DNA from: JALZAH01 sp051000755
Lineage (GTDB): Bacteria; Actinomycetota; Acidimicrobiia; Acidimicrobiales; Palsa-688
Assembly: GCA_051000755.1 (NCBI GenBank)
Contig: JBPCNZ010000154.1
Span: forward strand, 23,724-87,723
Direction: 5' to 3'
DNA length: 64,000 bases
Shown piece by piece: positions 24,965 through 37,846 of the stretch. The notes beneath the pieces are model-generated. The model searched no databases. It was not told the DNA's origin and saw only the letters and a program-made list of their open reading frames with translations. The translations under genes were made by a program, and so were the position numbers. Every line of letters starts with the position of its first letter. Within the stretch, counting starts at the first letter, position 1.

Positions 24965-25840
24965 ATGCGCATTGGTGTCGTCCTGCCCCAGATCGAGCTT
25001 CCCGCCGACCCTGGCGGGCTGCGGGCCTACGCCCAGGGGGTCGAGGCCCTCGGCTACACCCACATCCTGGCCTACGACCACGTGCTCGGCGCCGACCCGG
25101 CGGTGCACCAGGGCTGGAACGGGCCCTACGACATCGCCACCACCTTCCACGAGCCCCTCGTGCTCTACGGGTTCCTGGCTGCGGTGACTTCGCTGGAGTT
25201 GGTGACCGGCATCCTGATCCTCCCCCAACGCCAGACCGCCCTGGTCGCCAAGCAGGCGGCGGAGGTGGATCTGCTGACCGAAGGCCGGTTCCGCCTGGGT
25301 GTGGGCGTGGGGTGGAACGCGGTCGAGTACGAGGCGTTGGGCCAGGACTTCTCCACCAGGGGCCGCCGCACGGACGAGGCCGTGATCCTGCTGCGGCGCC
25401 TGTGGACGGAGAGATCGGTGACCCACGAGGGGACCTTCGAACGGGTGACCGGGGCGGGCCTGGCCCCCCTGCCCGTGCAACGGCCCATCCCGGTGTGGTT
25501 CGGGGGCCAGTCCCCGCTCGCCTACCAGCGCATGGGCCGGTTGGCCGACGGATGGTTCCCCCAGGTGGTGCCCGGGCCGAAGCTCGACGCGGCCCGAGCC
25601 ATCATCGACCAGGCGGCGACCGAGGCCGGACGGGACCCGTCGACCATGGGGATGGAGGGGCGGGTCACCTGGGGCCGGGGCGGGGTCGACGGCCTGGCCG
25701 ATCATGCCGGGCGCTGGCGGGGGGCCGGCGCCACCCACCTGTCGGTCGACACCATGCGCGCCGGGTTGGAGACGATCGACGACCACCTGCGGGTGCTCGG
25801 GGAGGCAGCCCAGGCCCTCGGCGTAGATTCAGCCCGGTGA
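24965..25840 (+). CDS. LLM-class F420-dependent oxidoreductase
   Basis: A 291-residue luciferase-like TIM-barrel oxidoreductase. N-terminal MRIGVVLPQIELPADPGGL, the central FRLGVGVGWNAVEYEALG and the WFGGQSPLAYQRMGRLADGWFP block are typical of F420-dependent actinobacterial members. F420 rather than FMN use is inferred from subfamily and from other F420-type genes in the window. Its stop overlaps the moeA start by 4 nt (GTGA), so the two are coupled, although no functional link is known. Confidence 0.88.
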   Translation: MRIGVVLPQIELPADPGGLRAYAQGVEALGYTHILAYDHVLGADPAVHQGWNGPYDIATTFHEPLVLYGFLAAVTSLELVTGILILPQRQTALVAKQAAEVDLLTEGRFRLGVGVGWNAVEYEALGQDFSTRGRRTDEAVILLRRLWTERSVTHEGTFERVTGAGLAPLPVQRPIPVWFGGQSPLAYQRMGRLADGWFPQVVPGPKLDAARAIIDQAATEAGRDPSTMGMEGRVTWGRGGVDGLADHAGRWRGAGATHLSVDTMRAGLETIDDHLRVLGEAAQALGVDSAR

Positions 25841-27060
25841 TCAGCCTCGAAGAAGCCCGCGACCGTGTCCTGCGATCGTGCCCGCCGGCGGCCACCGTGC
25901 GGGTGGGGGTGGGAGACGCCCTGGACCGGGTGCTGGCCGAGCCCGTCCACGCCCCCGAGCCCGTCCCACCCTTTGCCAACACGGCGATGGACGGCTTCGC
26001 GGTGCGGGCCGCCGACGTGAGCGGCGCGTCGGCGGACCATCCGACTCGTCTGGTGATCGTCGGGACCATCGCCGCCGGCCACGCCCCGGACCGGGCCGTC
26101 GGTCCGGGAGAGGCGGTCCGGATCATGACCGGGGCGCCGTTCCCGGACGGGGCCGACGCCATCGCCATCGTGGAGACCACCAGGCCCGACGGTGACCGCG
26201 GGGTGCTGGTCGAACGCCCCGTCAGCGCCGGCGACCACATCCGGGCCGCGGGCGAGGACCTGGCTGCCGGTCAGGAGGTGTTCCCCATCGGAACCGTCCT
26301 CGGGCCGGGGCACCTGGGCGTGCTGGCCACCACCGGTCGGGTCGACGTCGCCATCATCCCCGCGCCCCGCGTAGGGGTGCTGTCCACAGGCGACGAGCTG
26401 GTCGCCGGCGGCGGACCGCTGCGGCCGGGCCAGATCCGTGACAGCAACCGTCTGACCCTGCTCGCCCTGCTGCGCCGGGACGGCTACCCGGTGGTCGACC
26501 TGGGCATCGCCCGCGACGACGAAGCGGAGATCAACCAGAAGCTGACCGAGGCCGCCGCCTCCTGCGATGCGGTGCTGACCAGTGGCGGCGTGTCCATGGG
26601 CGACTTCGACTACGTGAAGAAGGTCCTTGACGAGATCGGGGACATGAGCTGGATGCAGGTGGCGATCCGCCCGGCCAAGCCGTTCGCCTTCGGCACCATC
26701 GCCACCACGCCGGTCTTCGGCCTGCCGGGCAACCCGGTGTCGTCGATGGTGAGCTACGAGCTGCTGGCCCGCAGCGGGTTGCGGGCCATGGCGGGTCATC
26801 CGCCAGACCGCCTCCACCACCCCCTGATCCCGGCGGTGGTCGACGACGACAGCCTGCACCGGCGTCCCGACGCCCGGACCAACTACAGCCGGGTCAACGC
26901 CACCATGGGCGCCGACGGCCGCTATCACGTCCGGACCGCCGGAGGGCAGGCTTCCAATCTGCTGTGGCCCATGGCCGTCGCCGATGCCCTCGCCGTCGTT
27001 CCCCCCGGCGATGGTGTGGCCGCCGGGGGCGAGGTCGCCATCATTCTGCTCCCGGGTTAG
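25837..27060 (+). CDS. moeA: Molybdopterin molybdenumtransferase MoeA
   Basis: A 407-residue MoeA. It inserts molybdate into adenylylated molybdopterin. Conserved blocks are FANTAMDGFAVRA, IMTGAPFPDGADAI, GVLSTGDEL, IRDSNRLTLLALLR, TSGGVSMGDFDYVK, RPAKPFAFG and GLPGNPVSS. GTG 25837 starts the homologous sequence and overlaps the LLM gene. It stands 138 bp before moaA and about 1.3 kb before the molybdoenzyme operon, so it is placed where cofactor demand is. Confidence 0.95.
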   Translation: MISLEEARDRVLRSCPPAATVRVGVGDALDRVLAEPVHAPEPVPPFANTAMDGFAVRAADVSGASADHPTRLVIVGTIAAGHAPDRAVGPGEAVRIMTGAPFPDGADAIAIVETTRPDGDRGVLVERPVSAGDHIRAAGEDLAAGQEVFPIGTVLGPGHLGVLATTGRVDVAIIPAPRVGVLSTGDELVAGGGPLRPGQIRDSNRLTLLALLRRDGYPVVDLGIARDDEAEINQKLTEAAASCDAVLTSGGVSMGDFDYVKKVLDEIGDMSWMQVAIRPAKPFAFGTIATTPVFGLPGNPVSSMVSYELLARSGLRAMAGHPPDRLHHPLIPAVVDDDSLHRRPDARTNYSRVNATMGADGRYHVRTAGGQASNLLWPMAVADALAVVPPGDGVAAGGEVAIILLPG

Positions 27061-27198
27061 CGAGGCTGGCATCTGCGGGCGCCGACCCGCCGGGACCCTT
27101 GAGCGAAGGGGAAGGAGGGGCCAGGAGCCTGGCTCTTGCGAGGTGGCGGCGACCGCGACACTCCGTCGCAGTCGTCTGATCACCCGTAGGCTGGAGCT

Positions 27199-28188
27199 GT
27201 GGCCACCGCTCTCGTGGATCCCCACGGTCGCACCGTTCGGGACCTTCGCATCTCCATCACCGACCGGTGCAACTTTCGGTGCACCTACTGCATGCCCGAG
27301 GAAGGCATGAAGTGGCTGCCGCGCGAGGAACTTCTCAGCTACGAGGAGCTGACCCGGATCGCCAGGGTGTGCGTGGAGCGGTTCGGCTTCGGGAGCATCC
27401 GCCTCACCGGCGGGGAGCCGACGGTGCGGGCCCATCTTCCGGTGCTGATCAGGCGCCTGGCCGACCTCGGCGTCGACCTGTCGATGACCACCAACGCCGC
27501 CACCCTCGACGTCCTGGCCGCCGACTTGCGCCAAGCCGGCCTGCGGCGGATCAACATCTCGTGTGACTCCCTCAAACCCGAGCGGTTTGCGTCGATCACC
27601 GCGCGCGACGCTCTGCCCCGCGTGCTGTCGGGCATCGACGCCGCTCTCGCCGCCGGCCTGGATCCGGTCAAGATCAACTGTGTTGTGGTGCGGGGGGTCA
27701 ATGACGACGAGATCGAGGACTTTGCCGCTTTCGGGCGGGAGCGCGGGGTGGAGGTCCGGTTCATCGAATGGATGCCCCTCGACGGCGACGGCAACTGGAC
27801 CGGCGGCCAGGTCATGCCGGCCACCGAGATCATCGATCGGATCAATGCCGTCTTCCCTCTGGCCGGGGCCGAGGAAAACCGGGGTTCGATGCCGGCCGAA
27901 CGCTTCACCTATGCGGATGGCAAGGGCCGGATAGGGGTGGTCGCCAGCGTGACCCAGTCGTTCTGCGAATCCTGTGACCGGATCCGGCTCACAGCAGAGG
28001 GTCAGTTGCGCAACTGCCTGTTCGCCGTCCGGGAATGCGACCTGCGGGCCATCCTGCGCGATGGTGGCAGCGACGACGATCTGGCCGCGGCCATCGAAGC
28101 GGAGGTGGGCCGCAAGTGGGCCGGCCACTCGATCGGCCAGGTGCACTTCATCCGGCCCAACCGGTCGATGAGCCAGATCGGCGGGTGA
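27199..28188 (+). CDS. moaA: GTP 3',8-cyclase MoaA
   Basis: A 329-residue radical SAM enzyme starting molybdenum cofactor synthesis. The SAM cluster motif is CNFRCTYC; the second, C-terminal cluster ligands are in FCESCDRIRLTAEGQLRNCLF. The GTP-binding RLTGGEPTVR block and the terminal Gly-Gly (MSQIGG), needed for activity, are intact. GTG 27199 gives the normal N-terminus. moaC, moaB and moaD are not in the window, although moaE is at 7.8 kb. Confidence 0.96.
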   Translation: MATALVDPHGRTVRDLRISITDRCNFRCTYCMPEEGMKWLPREELLSYEELTRIARVCVERFGFGSIRLTGGEPTVRAHLPVLIRRLADLGVDLSMTTNAATLDVLAADLRQAGLRRINISCDSLKPERFASITARDALPRVLSGIDAALAAGLDPVKINCVVVRGVNDDEIEDFAAFGRERGVEVRFIEWMPLDGDGNWTGGQVMPATEIIDRINAVFPLAGAEENRGSMPAERFTYADGKGRIGVVASVTQSFCESCDRIRLTAEGQLRNCLFAVRECDLRAILRDGGSDDDLAAAIEAEVGRKWAGHSIGQVHFIRPNRSMSQIGG

Positions 28189-28212
28189 CCAAGCGGCGTT
28201 TGCGGGTATATT
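28185..28212 (+). promoter_or_regulatory. Candidate promoter for the cox-type operon
   Basis: TATATT at 28207-28212 is a rare AT-rich hexamer in this GC-rich DNA. GTGACC at 28185-28190, overlapping the moaA stop, sits 16 bp upstream as a weak -35. It precedes the large-subunit start by about 128 nt, leaving a long leader. Seen by eye only. Confidence 0.35.
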
Positions 28213-28339
28213 CGGTCAACGAAGAAGCACATGCCGGCCAAGAGACCACCTGACCAACAGGACAGGCTGTCACCACCCGATCAACCTGGTGTGAGGACGC
28301 TGCAAACGTGACCTCGATCATGCTCCTAGGATCCGAGGC

Positions 28340-30604
<2,265 letters not shown>

Positions 30605-30666
30605 GCCGACACCCCAGCACCCGTTTCGTCGTCAATCTGAACCATCCCAAACCAAGGGGGAACCGC

Positions 30667-31136
<470 letters not shown>

Positions 31137-31140
<4 letters not shown>

Positions 31141-33557
31141 CCGCTACCGAGGCACCGCCAGACGAATCTCTGAAGGTGATGGGCAAGCGCCGGGTCCGCC
31201 GCGAGGACCCCGCCCTGCTCTCGGGCGAATCCCGCTACATCGCCGACCTGGTCGTCCCGGGCGCGCTCCATGCGGCCATCGTCCGCAGCCCCGTCGCCCA
31301 CGGCACCATCACCAACATCGACTTCTCCGACGCCCTGGCCATGCCCGGCGTGGTCGCCGCCTTCAGCGGCGAGGACCTCCAGGGCGACTGGGCCGCGCCG
31401 ATGCCGTGCGCCTGGCCGGTCACCGAGGACATGAAGAACCCGACCCACTACCCCTTGGCGGTGGGCACGGTCAACTACGTCGGCGACGGGGTGGCGGTCG
31501 TGCTGGCCAAGACCGAGTACCAGGCCCACGACGCGGCCGATGCCGTCATCGTCGACATCGAGTCCCTGCCGGCGGTGGTCGATCTCGACGACGCCCTCTC
31601 CGACCGGGTGCTGGTCCACGACGACCTCGGCACCAACAAGTGCTACACGTGGGAGCTCTATCCCGACGCCGCCGCCCTCGAGCAGGCATTCGCCGACGCG
31701 GCCCACACGGTCAGCGAGCGTTACGTCCAACAGCGCCTCATCCCCTCGCCGATGGAGACCCGCGGGGTCGTGGTCGTTCCCCAACCCTTCGGCGGCGACT
31801 ACACGATCTACTCGTCCACCCAGATCCCTCACATCCTGAAGGTGATGCTGGCTGTGACCACGGGCATCAACGAGACGCAGCTGCGCGTCGTCGCCCCGTC
31901 GGTCGGCGGGGGCTTCGGCGCCAAGCTCAACGTGTACGCCGAAGAGATCCTCGGCGTGGTCCTGGCCAAGAAGCTGCGCAAGCCCATCCGCTGGATCGAG
32001 GAGCGCTCCGAGCACGCCACGGCCACCATCCAGGGTCGGGGTCAGATCCAGAACATCGAGCTGGCCGCCACCGCCGACGGCAAGATCACCGGGGTGCGGG
32101 TCAAGCTGCTCGCCGACATGGGCGGCTACCTGCAGCTGATCACCCCCGGCATCCCCCTCCTCGGCGGGTTCATCTACGGCGGCGTCTATGACATCCCCAA
32201 CTTCGGCTTCACCTGCACCGGGGTGTTCACCACCAAGACGCCCACCGATGCCTACCGCGGCGCCGGCCGGCCGGAAGCCACCTACGCCATCGAGCGGGCC
32301 ATCACCGCCCTGGCCCACGAGATGGACCTCGACCCCGCCGAGCTGCGCCGGCGCAACTTCATCCAGCCCGACCAGTTCCCCTACTCGGCGGCGGCCGGTC
32401 TGGTCTACGACAGCGGCGACTACGAGCCCGCCCTCGACAAGGCCCTCGAGCACGCCCACTACACGGAGTTGCGCGCCGAACAGCAGCGGCGGCGTGACGC
32501 GGGCGACACCAAGCTGGTCGGCATTGGCATCTCGTCGTATTTCGAGATGTGCGGCCTGGCCCCATCCCGGGCCCTCGGCGGCCTCGGATTCGGCGCCGGT
32601 GGTTGGGAGGCGGCCACCGTCCGCATCCAGCCCACGGGCAAGGTCCAGGTGGTCACGGGGACGACCCCCCACGGCCAGGGACACGAGACGTCGTGGTCGA
32701 TGATCGTGGCCGACAAGCTCGGGATCAGCCCCGACGACATCGACGTCCTCCACTCCGACACGGCCATATCACCCTTCGGGCTGGACACCTACGGGTCGCG
32801 TTCGCTGGCCGTGGGCGGCACCGCCGTCTACAACGCCACCGACCGTGTCGTCGACAAGGCGGCCAAGCTGGCCGCGCACCACATGGAGGTGGCCGAGGAG
32901 GACCTGCAGCTTCGGGGCGGGTCGTTCGAGGTCAAGGGCTCGCCCGACCGCAAGATGGCCCTCGCGGAGGTGGCGTTCGCCGCCTTCACCGCCCACAACC
33001 TCCCCGAGGGCATGGAGCCCAACCTGGAGGGGATCAGCCACTGGGACCCACCGAACTTCACCTTCCCCTTCGGCACCCACATCTGCGTCGTCGAGGTCGA
33101 CACCGAGACCGGCTCGGTGGACATCGACAAGTACGTCGCCGTCGACGACTGCGGCAACCAGGTCAACCCCCTCATCGTCGAGGGCCAGCTCCACGGCGGC
33201 ATCGTCCAGGGTGCGGCCCAGGCTCTCCTCGAGGAGGCCGTCTACGACGAGGACGGCACCCTGCTGACCGCCACGTTGATGGACTACATGGTCCCCTCGG
33301 CCACCGAGTTCCCGAGCTTCACGCTCGACCACACCGTCACCCCCAGCCCCACCAACCCCATGGGCGTCAAGGGCGTCGGGGAAGCCGGAACCATCGGTGC
33401 CGCCCCTGCGGTCATGAACGCCATCATCGATGCCCTGCGACCCCTCGGCATCACCAACATGGAGATGCCCGCGTCCCCGCAGCGGGTGTGGTACGCCATT
33501 CAGGCCGCCGCCGCCGGCGGCTCAGCCAGCTCAAGTGCGAAAGGGGGTGCGGCATGA
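31137..33557 (+). CDS. Molybdenum hydroxylase large subunit, form II CoxL-like (second copy)
   Basis: An 806-residue paralogue of the upstream large subunit. Both share GKRRVRREDPALLSG-type starts, VGGGFGAK, the form II loop AYRGAGR and the catalytic Glu segment, here KGVGEAGTIG. It has additional sequence in the first third (DWAAPMPCAWPV, NKCYTWELYPDAAALEQ) closer to carbon-monoxide-dehydrogenase-like members. Start and stop overlap the small and medium subunits by 4 nt each, so this copy is tightly coupled with them and is the more likely partner in an S-L-M heterotrimer. Confidence 0.92.
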
Positions 33558-34378
33558 TCCCGTCCGCATTCGACTACCAGAGGCCCACATCCCTCGACCA
33601 GGCCCTCCAGGCCCTGGCCGACAACGACGAGGACGCCAAGTTGATGGCCGGGGGCCACTCGCTGCTGCCCCTCATGAAGCTGCGCCTGGCCGCCCCCAGC
33701 GTGATCATCGACATCGGCCGCCTCGACGAGCTGAACTACATCAAAGAGGCAGGTGACCGCATCGCCATCGGGGCCCTGACCCGCCACCACACGGTGCAGG
33801 CCAGCGACCTGCTCGGTCGGGAGGTTCCCCTCCTGGCCCACGCCACCGGCAAGGTCGGCGACCCCCAGGTCCGCCATCGCGGCACCATCGGCGGGGCCAT
33901 CGCCCACGGCGACCCGGCCTCGGACCTGCCGGCGGTGATGCTGGCCTTGAACGCCACGTTCACCGTCGTCGGCCCGGGCGGGGAGCGCCAGATCGAAGCC
34001 AACGACTTCTTCGAGGGATTCTTGGAGACGACGCTGGCCGACAACGAGATCCTCACCGAGATCAGCGTCCCGAAGTCGGCCGGCGCCGGCTGGTCGTTCC
34101 AGAAGTTCAACCGCCGGGCCCAGGACTGGGCCATCGTCGGCGTGGCCGCCATCCACAACGGCACCACCGGCGTCGGACTGGTCAACATGGGCTCCACCCC
34201 CGTGCGGGCGGCCGCCACCGAGGAGGCCCTCGCCGGGGGAGCGTCGGCCGCGGAGGCGGCGGCCAAGGCGGCCGACGGCCTCGACCCGCCCGCCGACCTC
34301 AACGCCAGCGTCGAGTACCGCCAGCACCTGGCCCAGGTGCTCGTCCGGAGGGCGCTGGAGGAAGCCGGGGTCAGCTGA
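33554..34378 (+). CDS. FAD-binding medium subunit of molybdenum hydroxylase (CoxM-like)
   Basis: A 274-residue FAD subunit. The two FAD signatures AGGHSLLPLMKLRLA and TIGGAIAHGDPASDLPA are exact, and the start IPSAFDYQRPTSLDQALQAL is standard. It reoxidises the iron-sulfur subunit and delivers electrons to quinone or another acceptor. Coupled to the second large subunit by ATGA overlap. The MoxR gene begins 5 nt downstream. Confidence 0.95.
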   Translation: MIPSAFDYQRPTSLDQALQALADNDEDAKLMAGGHSLLPLMKLRLAAPSVIIDIGRLDELNYIKEAGDRIAIGALTRHHTVQASDLLGREVPLLAHATGKVGDPQVRHRGTIGGAIAHGDPASDLPAVMLALNATFTVVGPGGERQIEANDFFEGFLETTLADNEILTEISVPKSAGAGWSFQKFNRRAQDWAIVGVAAIHNGTTGVGLVNMGSTPVRAAATEEALAGGASAAEAAAKAADGLDPPADLNASVEYRQHLAQVLVRRALEEAGVS

Positions 34379-34383
34379 GACCG

Positions 34384-35346
34384 TTGGCCTCTGCCGCCGC
34401 CACATCCGGACCCGCCGATCCGCCGGCTCTGAGTGTCGAAGACGTCGCTGCAGCTCTCGCCGACCAGGGATACCTGGCCGACGAGGGCCTGGCCACGTCG
34501 ATCTTCCTGGCCCTGGTCCTGCACCGGCCTCTCCTGCTCGAAGGGGAGGCCGGGGTGGGCAAGACCGAGGTGGCCAAGGTCCTCTCGGCCTGGACCGGTG
34601 GCCAGCTCCTGCGCCTCCAGTGCTACGAGGGCATCGATGTGGCCCAGGCCGTCTACGAATGGGACTACGCCCGCCAGTTGTTGCACCTGCGGGCCGCGTC
34701 GGTCACCGCCGAGTCGGGTGCGGCTCCGGTGGGCTCAGCGGTGGAGAACGAGCTGTACACCGAGCGGTTCTTGATCCGCCGGGCCATCCTGGCCGCCATC
34801 GACCACGGGGAAGGGCCGCCGCCGGTGTTGCTCATCGACGAGGTCGACCGGGCCGATGACGAGTTCGAGGCGTTCCTGCTCGAGGTGCTCTCCGAGTACG
34901 CGGTGACCGTCCCCGAGCTCGGCACCCTGCGGGCCAAGGTTCCGCCCGTGGTCATCATCACATCGAATAGGACGCGGGACGTCCATGACGCCCTCAAGCG
35001 GCGCTGCCTGTACCACTGGGTGGCCCATCCCGACTTCGAGCGGGAGGTGGCCATCGTCCGCCGCCGGGCCCCCCATGCCGCTCCGGTCCTGGCCGAGCAG
35101 GTCGCCGCCGCGGTGGAGACGGTGCGAGGCATGCACCTCTACAAACCGCCGGGGGTGGCGGAGACCATCGACTGGGCGGCGGCCCTCGCCGCCCTCGGTC
35201 GCACCGAGATCGACGAGCGAAGCATCGACCTGACCCTCGGCACCGTGCTCAAGTACCAGGAGGACCAGGCCCGGGTCCGGGAGTCGGGGATCGCCGAGCT
35301 GGTCCGCTCGGCCCTGCTCCCGAGAGGTTCGGGCCGTGGGCGGTGA
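34384..35346 (+). CDS. MoxR-family AAA+ ATPase (CoxD-like, first copy)
   Basis: A 320-residue AAA+ chaperone-type ATPase. Walker A is GEAGVGKTE, Walker B LLIDEVDRADDEFE, sensor 1 ITSNRTRD and the Arg-finger region LKRRCLYHW. In carboxydotrophs CoxD helps build the Cu-S-Mo site together with a VWA protein; that role is inferred from family and position. The start appears to be TTG 34384, 5 nt after the medium subunit. A close paralogue lies at 45.3 kb. Confidence 0.9.
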   Translation: MASAAATSGPADPPALSVEDVAAALADQGYLADEGLATSIFLALVLHRPLLLEGEAGVGKTEVAKVLSAWTGGQLLRLQCYEGIDVAQAVYEWDYARQLLHLRAASVTAESGAAPVGSAVENELYTERFLIRRAILAAIDHGEGPPPVLLIDEVDRADDEFEAFLLEVLSEYAVTVPELGTLRAKVPPVVIITSNRTRDVHDALKRRCLYHWVAHPDFEREVAIVRRRAPHAAPVLAEQVAAAVETVRGMHLYKPPGVAETIDWAAALAALGRTEIDERSIDLTLGTVLKYQEDQARVRESGIAELVRSALLPRGSGRGR

Positions 35347-36550
35347 CGCCGGGCCGTCAGGCGGGGTGGTCGGGCCGCCGGGCGGCGTGGTCGGCCCGCC
35401 GGGCCCCTCCGGTGGCGGGGAGGTCGACCAGCAGGGCGAGCGGATCGCCGTCGCTTTCGCCCGGGTCCTGACCGGCGCCGGAGTGTCCGAACCGGTCGGC
35501 TCGGTCATCAGCTTCGTTGAGGCTCTCGGCGCCGTCGGGATCGACAGCCGCGACGCCGTCTACTGGGCCGGTCGGGCCACCCTGATTCGAAGGCCGGAGG
35601 ACATCGCCCTCTACGACCGAGTCTTCGAGTCGTTCTGGCTGGACCGGGCCACCTGGGTGGCCCTCCCGCCCCCGGGCTCGCCCATGACCATCGCCTTCGA
35701 TGACGAGGACGGGACCGAGGATCAAGACGACATCTCCCCCGACGAGGAGGCCAACGATCCCACCGTCAGCGTGCGCTACAGCGCCACCGAGGTCCTCCGC
35801 AACAAGGATCTGGCTTCCCTCAGCAGGGCCGAATGGACCGAAGCGGCTCGGTTGCTCACGGTCCTGCGCACCACGGCCGACCTGCGCCGCAGCCGCCGCC
35901 TGCGCCGCAGCCGCCACCAACGGGGCCAGCCCGACCTCCGCGGGACCCTACGGCGGGCCATGCGGACCGACGGTGAGGTCATTCGCCCCGGCCGCAAGGC
36001 ACCGTCGCAGCGGCCCCGTCGCCTGGTCCTGATCGCCGACGTCTCGGGGTCCATGGAGCCCTACGCCCGGGCCATGCTGCGCTTCGCCCAGGCCGCCGTC
36101 GCGGCCCGGGGCCCCGGGCGGGTCGAGGCCTTTGCCCTCGGCACCCGGTTGACCCGCCTGACCCGCGAGCTCGGCGGGCGCGATCCCGACATCGCCGTGC
36201 GCCGGGCCGCGGCCAGTGTCGTGGACTACTCCGGCGGCACCCGGCTAGGTGCGGGTCTGCGGGAGTTCAACGACCGGTGGGGAGCCCGGGGCATGGCCCG
36301 GGGCTCGGTGGTCGTGATCGTCTCCGACGGATGGGACCGGGGCGACCCCGCGGAGCTCGGCGAGGAGATGGGCCGCCTCTCCCGGGTGGCCCACCGGGTG
36401 GTGTGGGTGAACCCCCTCAAGGCGTCCCCCGGCTACCAACCGTTGGCCCGCGGAATGGCTGCCGCCCTTCCGCATGTTGACCAGTTCGTGGAAGGGCACT
36501 CGCTGGCTGCACTCGAGGAGCTGGCCGTGCTCATTGGAGGTAGACGATGA
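35336..36550 (+). CDS. VWA-domain protein, CoxE family (first copy)
   Basis: A 404-residue CoxE-like protein. The first 30 residues are low-complexity Gly/Pro (GGVVGPPGGVVGPPGPSGGG). A helical domain follows (to about 150), then a very basic segment RRSRRLRRSRHQRG and a C-terminal von Willebrand A domain whose metal-ion site motif is DVSGSM, with TRLT and VSDGWDRGD completing it. MoxR and CoxE proteins act as a chaperone pair in metallocofactor insertion. It overlaps MoxR by 11 nt and the next gene by 4 nt. Confidence 0.9.
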   Translation: MGGDAGPSGGVVGPPGGVVGPPGPSGGGEVDQQGERIAVAFARVLTGAGVSEPVGSVISFVEALGAVGIDSRDAVYWAGRATLIRRPEDIALYDRVFESFWLDRATWVALPPPGSPMTIAFDDEDGTEDQDDISPDEEANDPTVSVRYSATEVLRNKDLASLSRAEWTEAARLLTVLRTTADLRRSRRLRRSRHQRGQPDLRGTLRRAMRTDGEVIRPGRKAPSQRPRRLVLIADVSGSMEPYARAMLRFAQAAVAARGPGRVEAFALGTRLTRLTRELGGRDPDIAVRRAAASVVDYSGGTRLGAGLREFNDRWGARGMARGSVVVIVSDGWDRGDPAELGEEMGRLSRVAHRVVWVNPLKASPGYQPLARGMAAALPHVDQFVEGHSLAALEELAVLIGGRR

Positions 36551-36861
36551 AAGAAGTGCTCGACGACATCGACCGCTGGCATGCGGAGGGCAAGCGGGTG
36601 GCCGTGGCCCGCGTTGTCGGCGTCGAGGGATCCGGGCCCCGCCTGCCGGGCGCCACCATGGTGGTCAGCGAGGCCGGCGAGGTGGCCGGGTCGGTCTCCG
36701 GTGGTTGCGTCGAGGGGGCGGTCGTCACCGAGGCCCTCGACGTCCTCGACGGCAACGGGGCCCGCCTCACCACGTTTGGCTACTCCGACGACGAGGCGTT
36801 CGCGGTGGGCTTGACCTGTGGTGGCACCATCCGCTTGTTCATCGAAGCCTTGGACTGGTGA
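36547..36861 (+). CDS. XdhC/CoxI N-domain protein
   Basis: A 104-residue stand-alone XdhC-type domain (AVARVVGVEGSGPRLPGATM, GEVAGSVSGGCVEGAVV, YSDDEAFAVGLTCGGTIRLFIE). The GGCVEG and LTCGGT motifs with cysteines fit a molybdenum-cofactor binding/sulfuration protein that delivers cofactor to xanthine-dehydrogenase-like enzymes. The Rossmann half is absent here and is provided by the next gene. Confidence 0.88.
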   Translation: MKEVLDDIDRWHAEGKRVAVARVVGVEGSGPRLPGATMVVSEAGEVAGSVSGGCVEGAVVTEALDVLDGNGARLTTFGYSDDEAFAVGLTCGGTIRLFIEALDW

Positions 36862-36904
36862 CCCCCGTGGTGCGGGCCGAATCCGCCGGCGCGGTGGTGC
36901 GTCG

Positions 36905-37717
36905 GTGAGCGACCTGTACTCGCTGTTGGCCGCCGCCCTGCGGGCCGAGCAACCGGTTGCCCTGGCCGAGGTCATCGAGGGCCCCGACGAGATGTTGGGC
37001 GCCAAGATGCTGGTCCGCCCCGGAGCCGACCCCGACGCCGTGGGCAGCCTGGGGGATCCCGGCCTCGACCGGGTGGTGCGCCGCGACGCCCTCGGGGAGC
37101 TGGCCGTGGGCGTGACCGCGGCCCGCCACTACGGTCTGCATGGCGAGGCCCGGGACCGGGCCCTGTCGGTGTTCATCGAGTCGTTCGCCCCCCCGCCGGT
37201 GATGATCATCTTCGGCGCCGTGGACTTCACCGCCGCCCTGGCCAAGGTGGCCAAGATCCTCGGTTTCCGGGTCACCGTGTGCGACGCCCGGCCCGTGTTC
37301 GCCACCCCGGCCCGGTTCCCCATGGCCGACGAGGTCGTGGTGGACTGGCCCGACCGGCACCTGGCCAAGGTGGGCGATTCGCTCGGGCCCCGCGACGCGG
37401 TGTGCGTGTTGACCCATGACCCCAAGTTCGATGTTCCCGCGGTGGTGTCGTCGTTGGCCACCGACGTCGGCTATCTCGGGGTGATGGGCTCGCGCCGGAC
37501 CCATGAGGACCGGACCGCCCGCCTGCGCCAGGCCGGGGTGGACGACGCCGGGCTGGACCGGCTCCTCTCACCCATCGGGCTCGACATCGGGGCCCGCACC
37601 CCCGAGGAGACCGGTGTGGCCATCTGCGCCGAGATCATCGCCTTGCGCACCGGCAAGGAGGCGCCTTCGCTTCGGGACCGGGCGGGGCCGATCCACTACG
37701 ACCCGGCGCCGGCGTGA
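36905..37717 (+). CDS. XdhC/CoxF-type protein with Rossmann domain
   Basis: A 270-residue XdhC-family protein. The first 95 residues are a degenerate XdhC domain (LGAKMLVRPGADPDAVGSLG) in which the cysteine motifs of the neighbouring 104-residue protein are missing. The remainder is an NAD(P)-type Rossmann domain (VMIIFGAVDFTAALAKVAKILGFRVTVCDARPVFATP, YLGVMGSRRTHEDR, PIGLDIGARTPEE). The two adjacent XdhC proteins probably act as a pair. GTG 36905 is used; an upstream extension is open but unconvincing. Confidence 0.88.
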   Translation: MSDLYSLLAAALRAEQPVALAEVIEGPDEMLGAKMLVRPGADPDAVGSLGDPGLDRVVRRDALGELAVGVTAARHYGLHGEARDRALSVFIESFAPPPVMIIFGAVDFTAALAKVAKILGFRVTVCDARPVFATPARFPMADEVVVDWPDRHLAKVGDSLGPRDAVCVLTHDPKFDVPAVVSSLATDVGYLGVMGSRRTHEDRTARLRQAGVDDAGLDRLLSPIGLDIGARTPEETGVAICAEIIALRTGKEAPSLRDRAGPIHYDPAPA

Positions 37718-37846
37718 GTCGCCTCCTGGGTGGGTCGGGGCGGGCCGGGCAGGTGGCGGCTGGGGGCGGTGGCGATGAGCGTGGCGGTGGGCGGTGGGCG
37801 GTGGGTGCCCTGGGTCCTGGTGCCCTGGTGGGCGGTTCTCATGGGC

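Noticed and set aside
24923..25786. 5' extension of the enoyl-CoA hydratase-like gene
   Set aside because: It is antisense to the LLM oxidoreductase; homology starts at GTG 24922.
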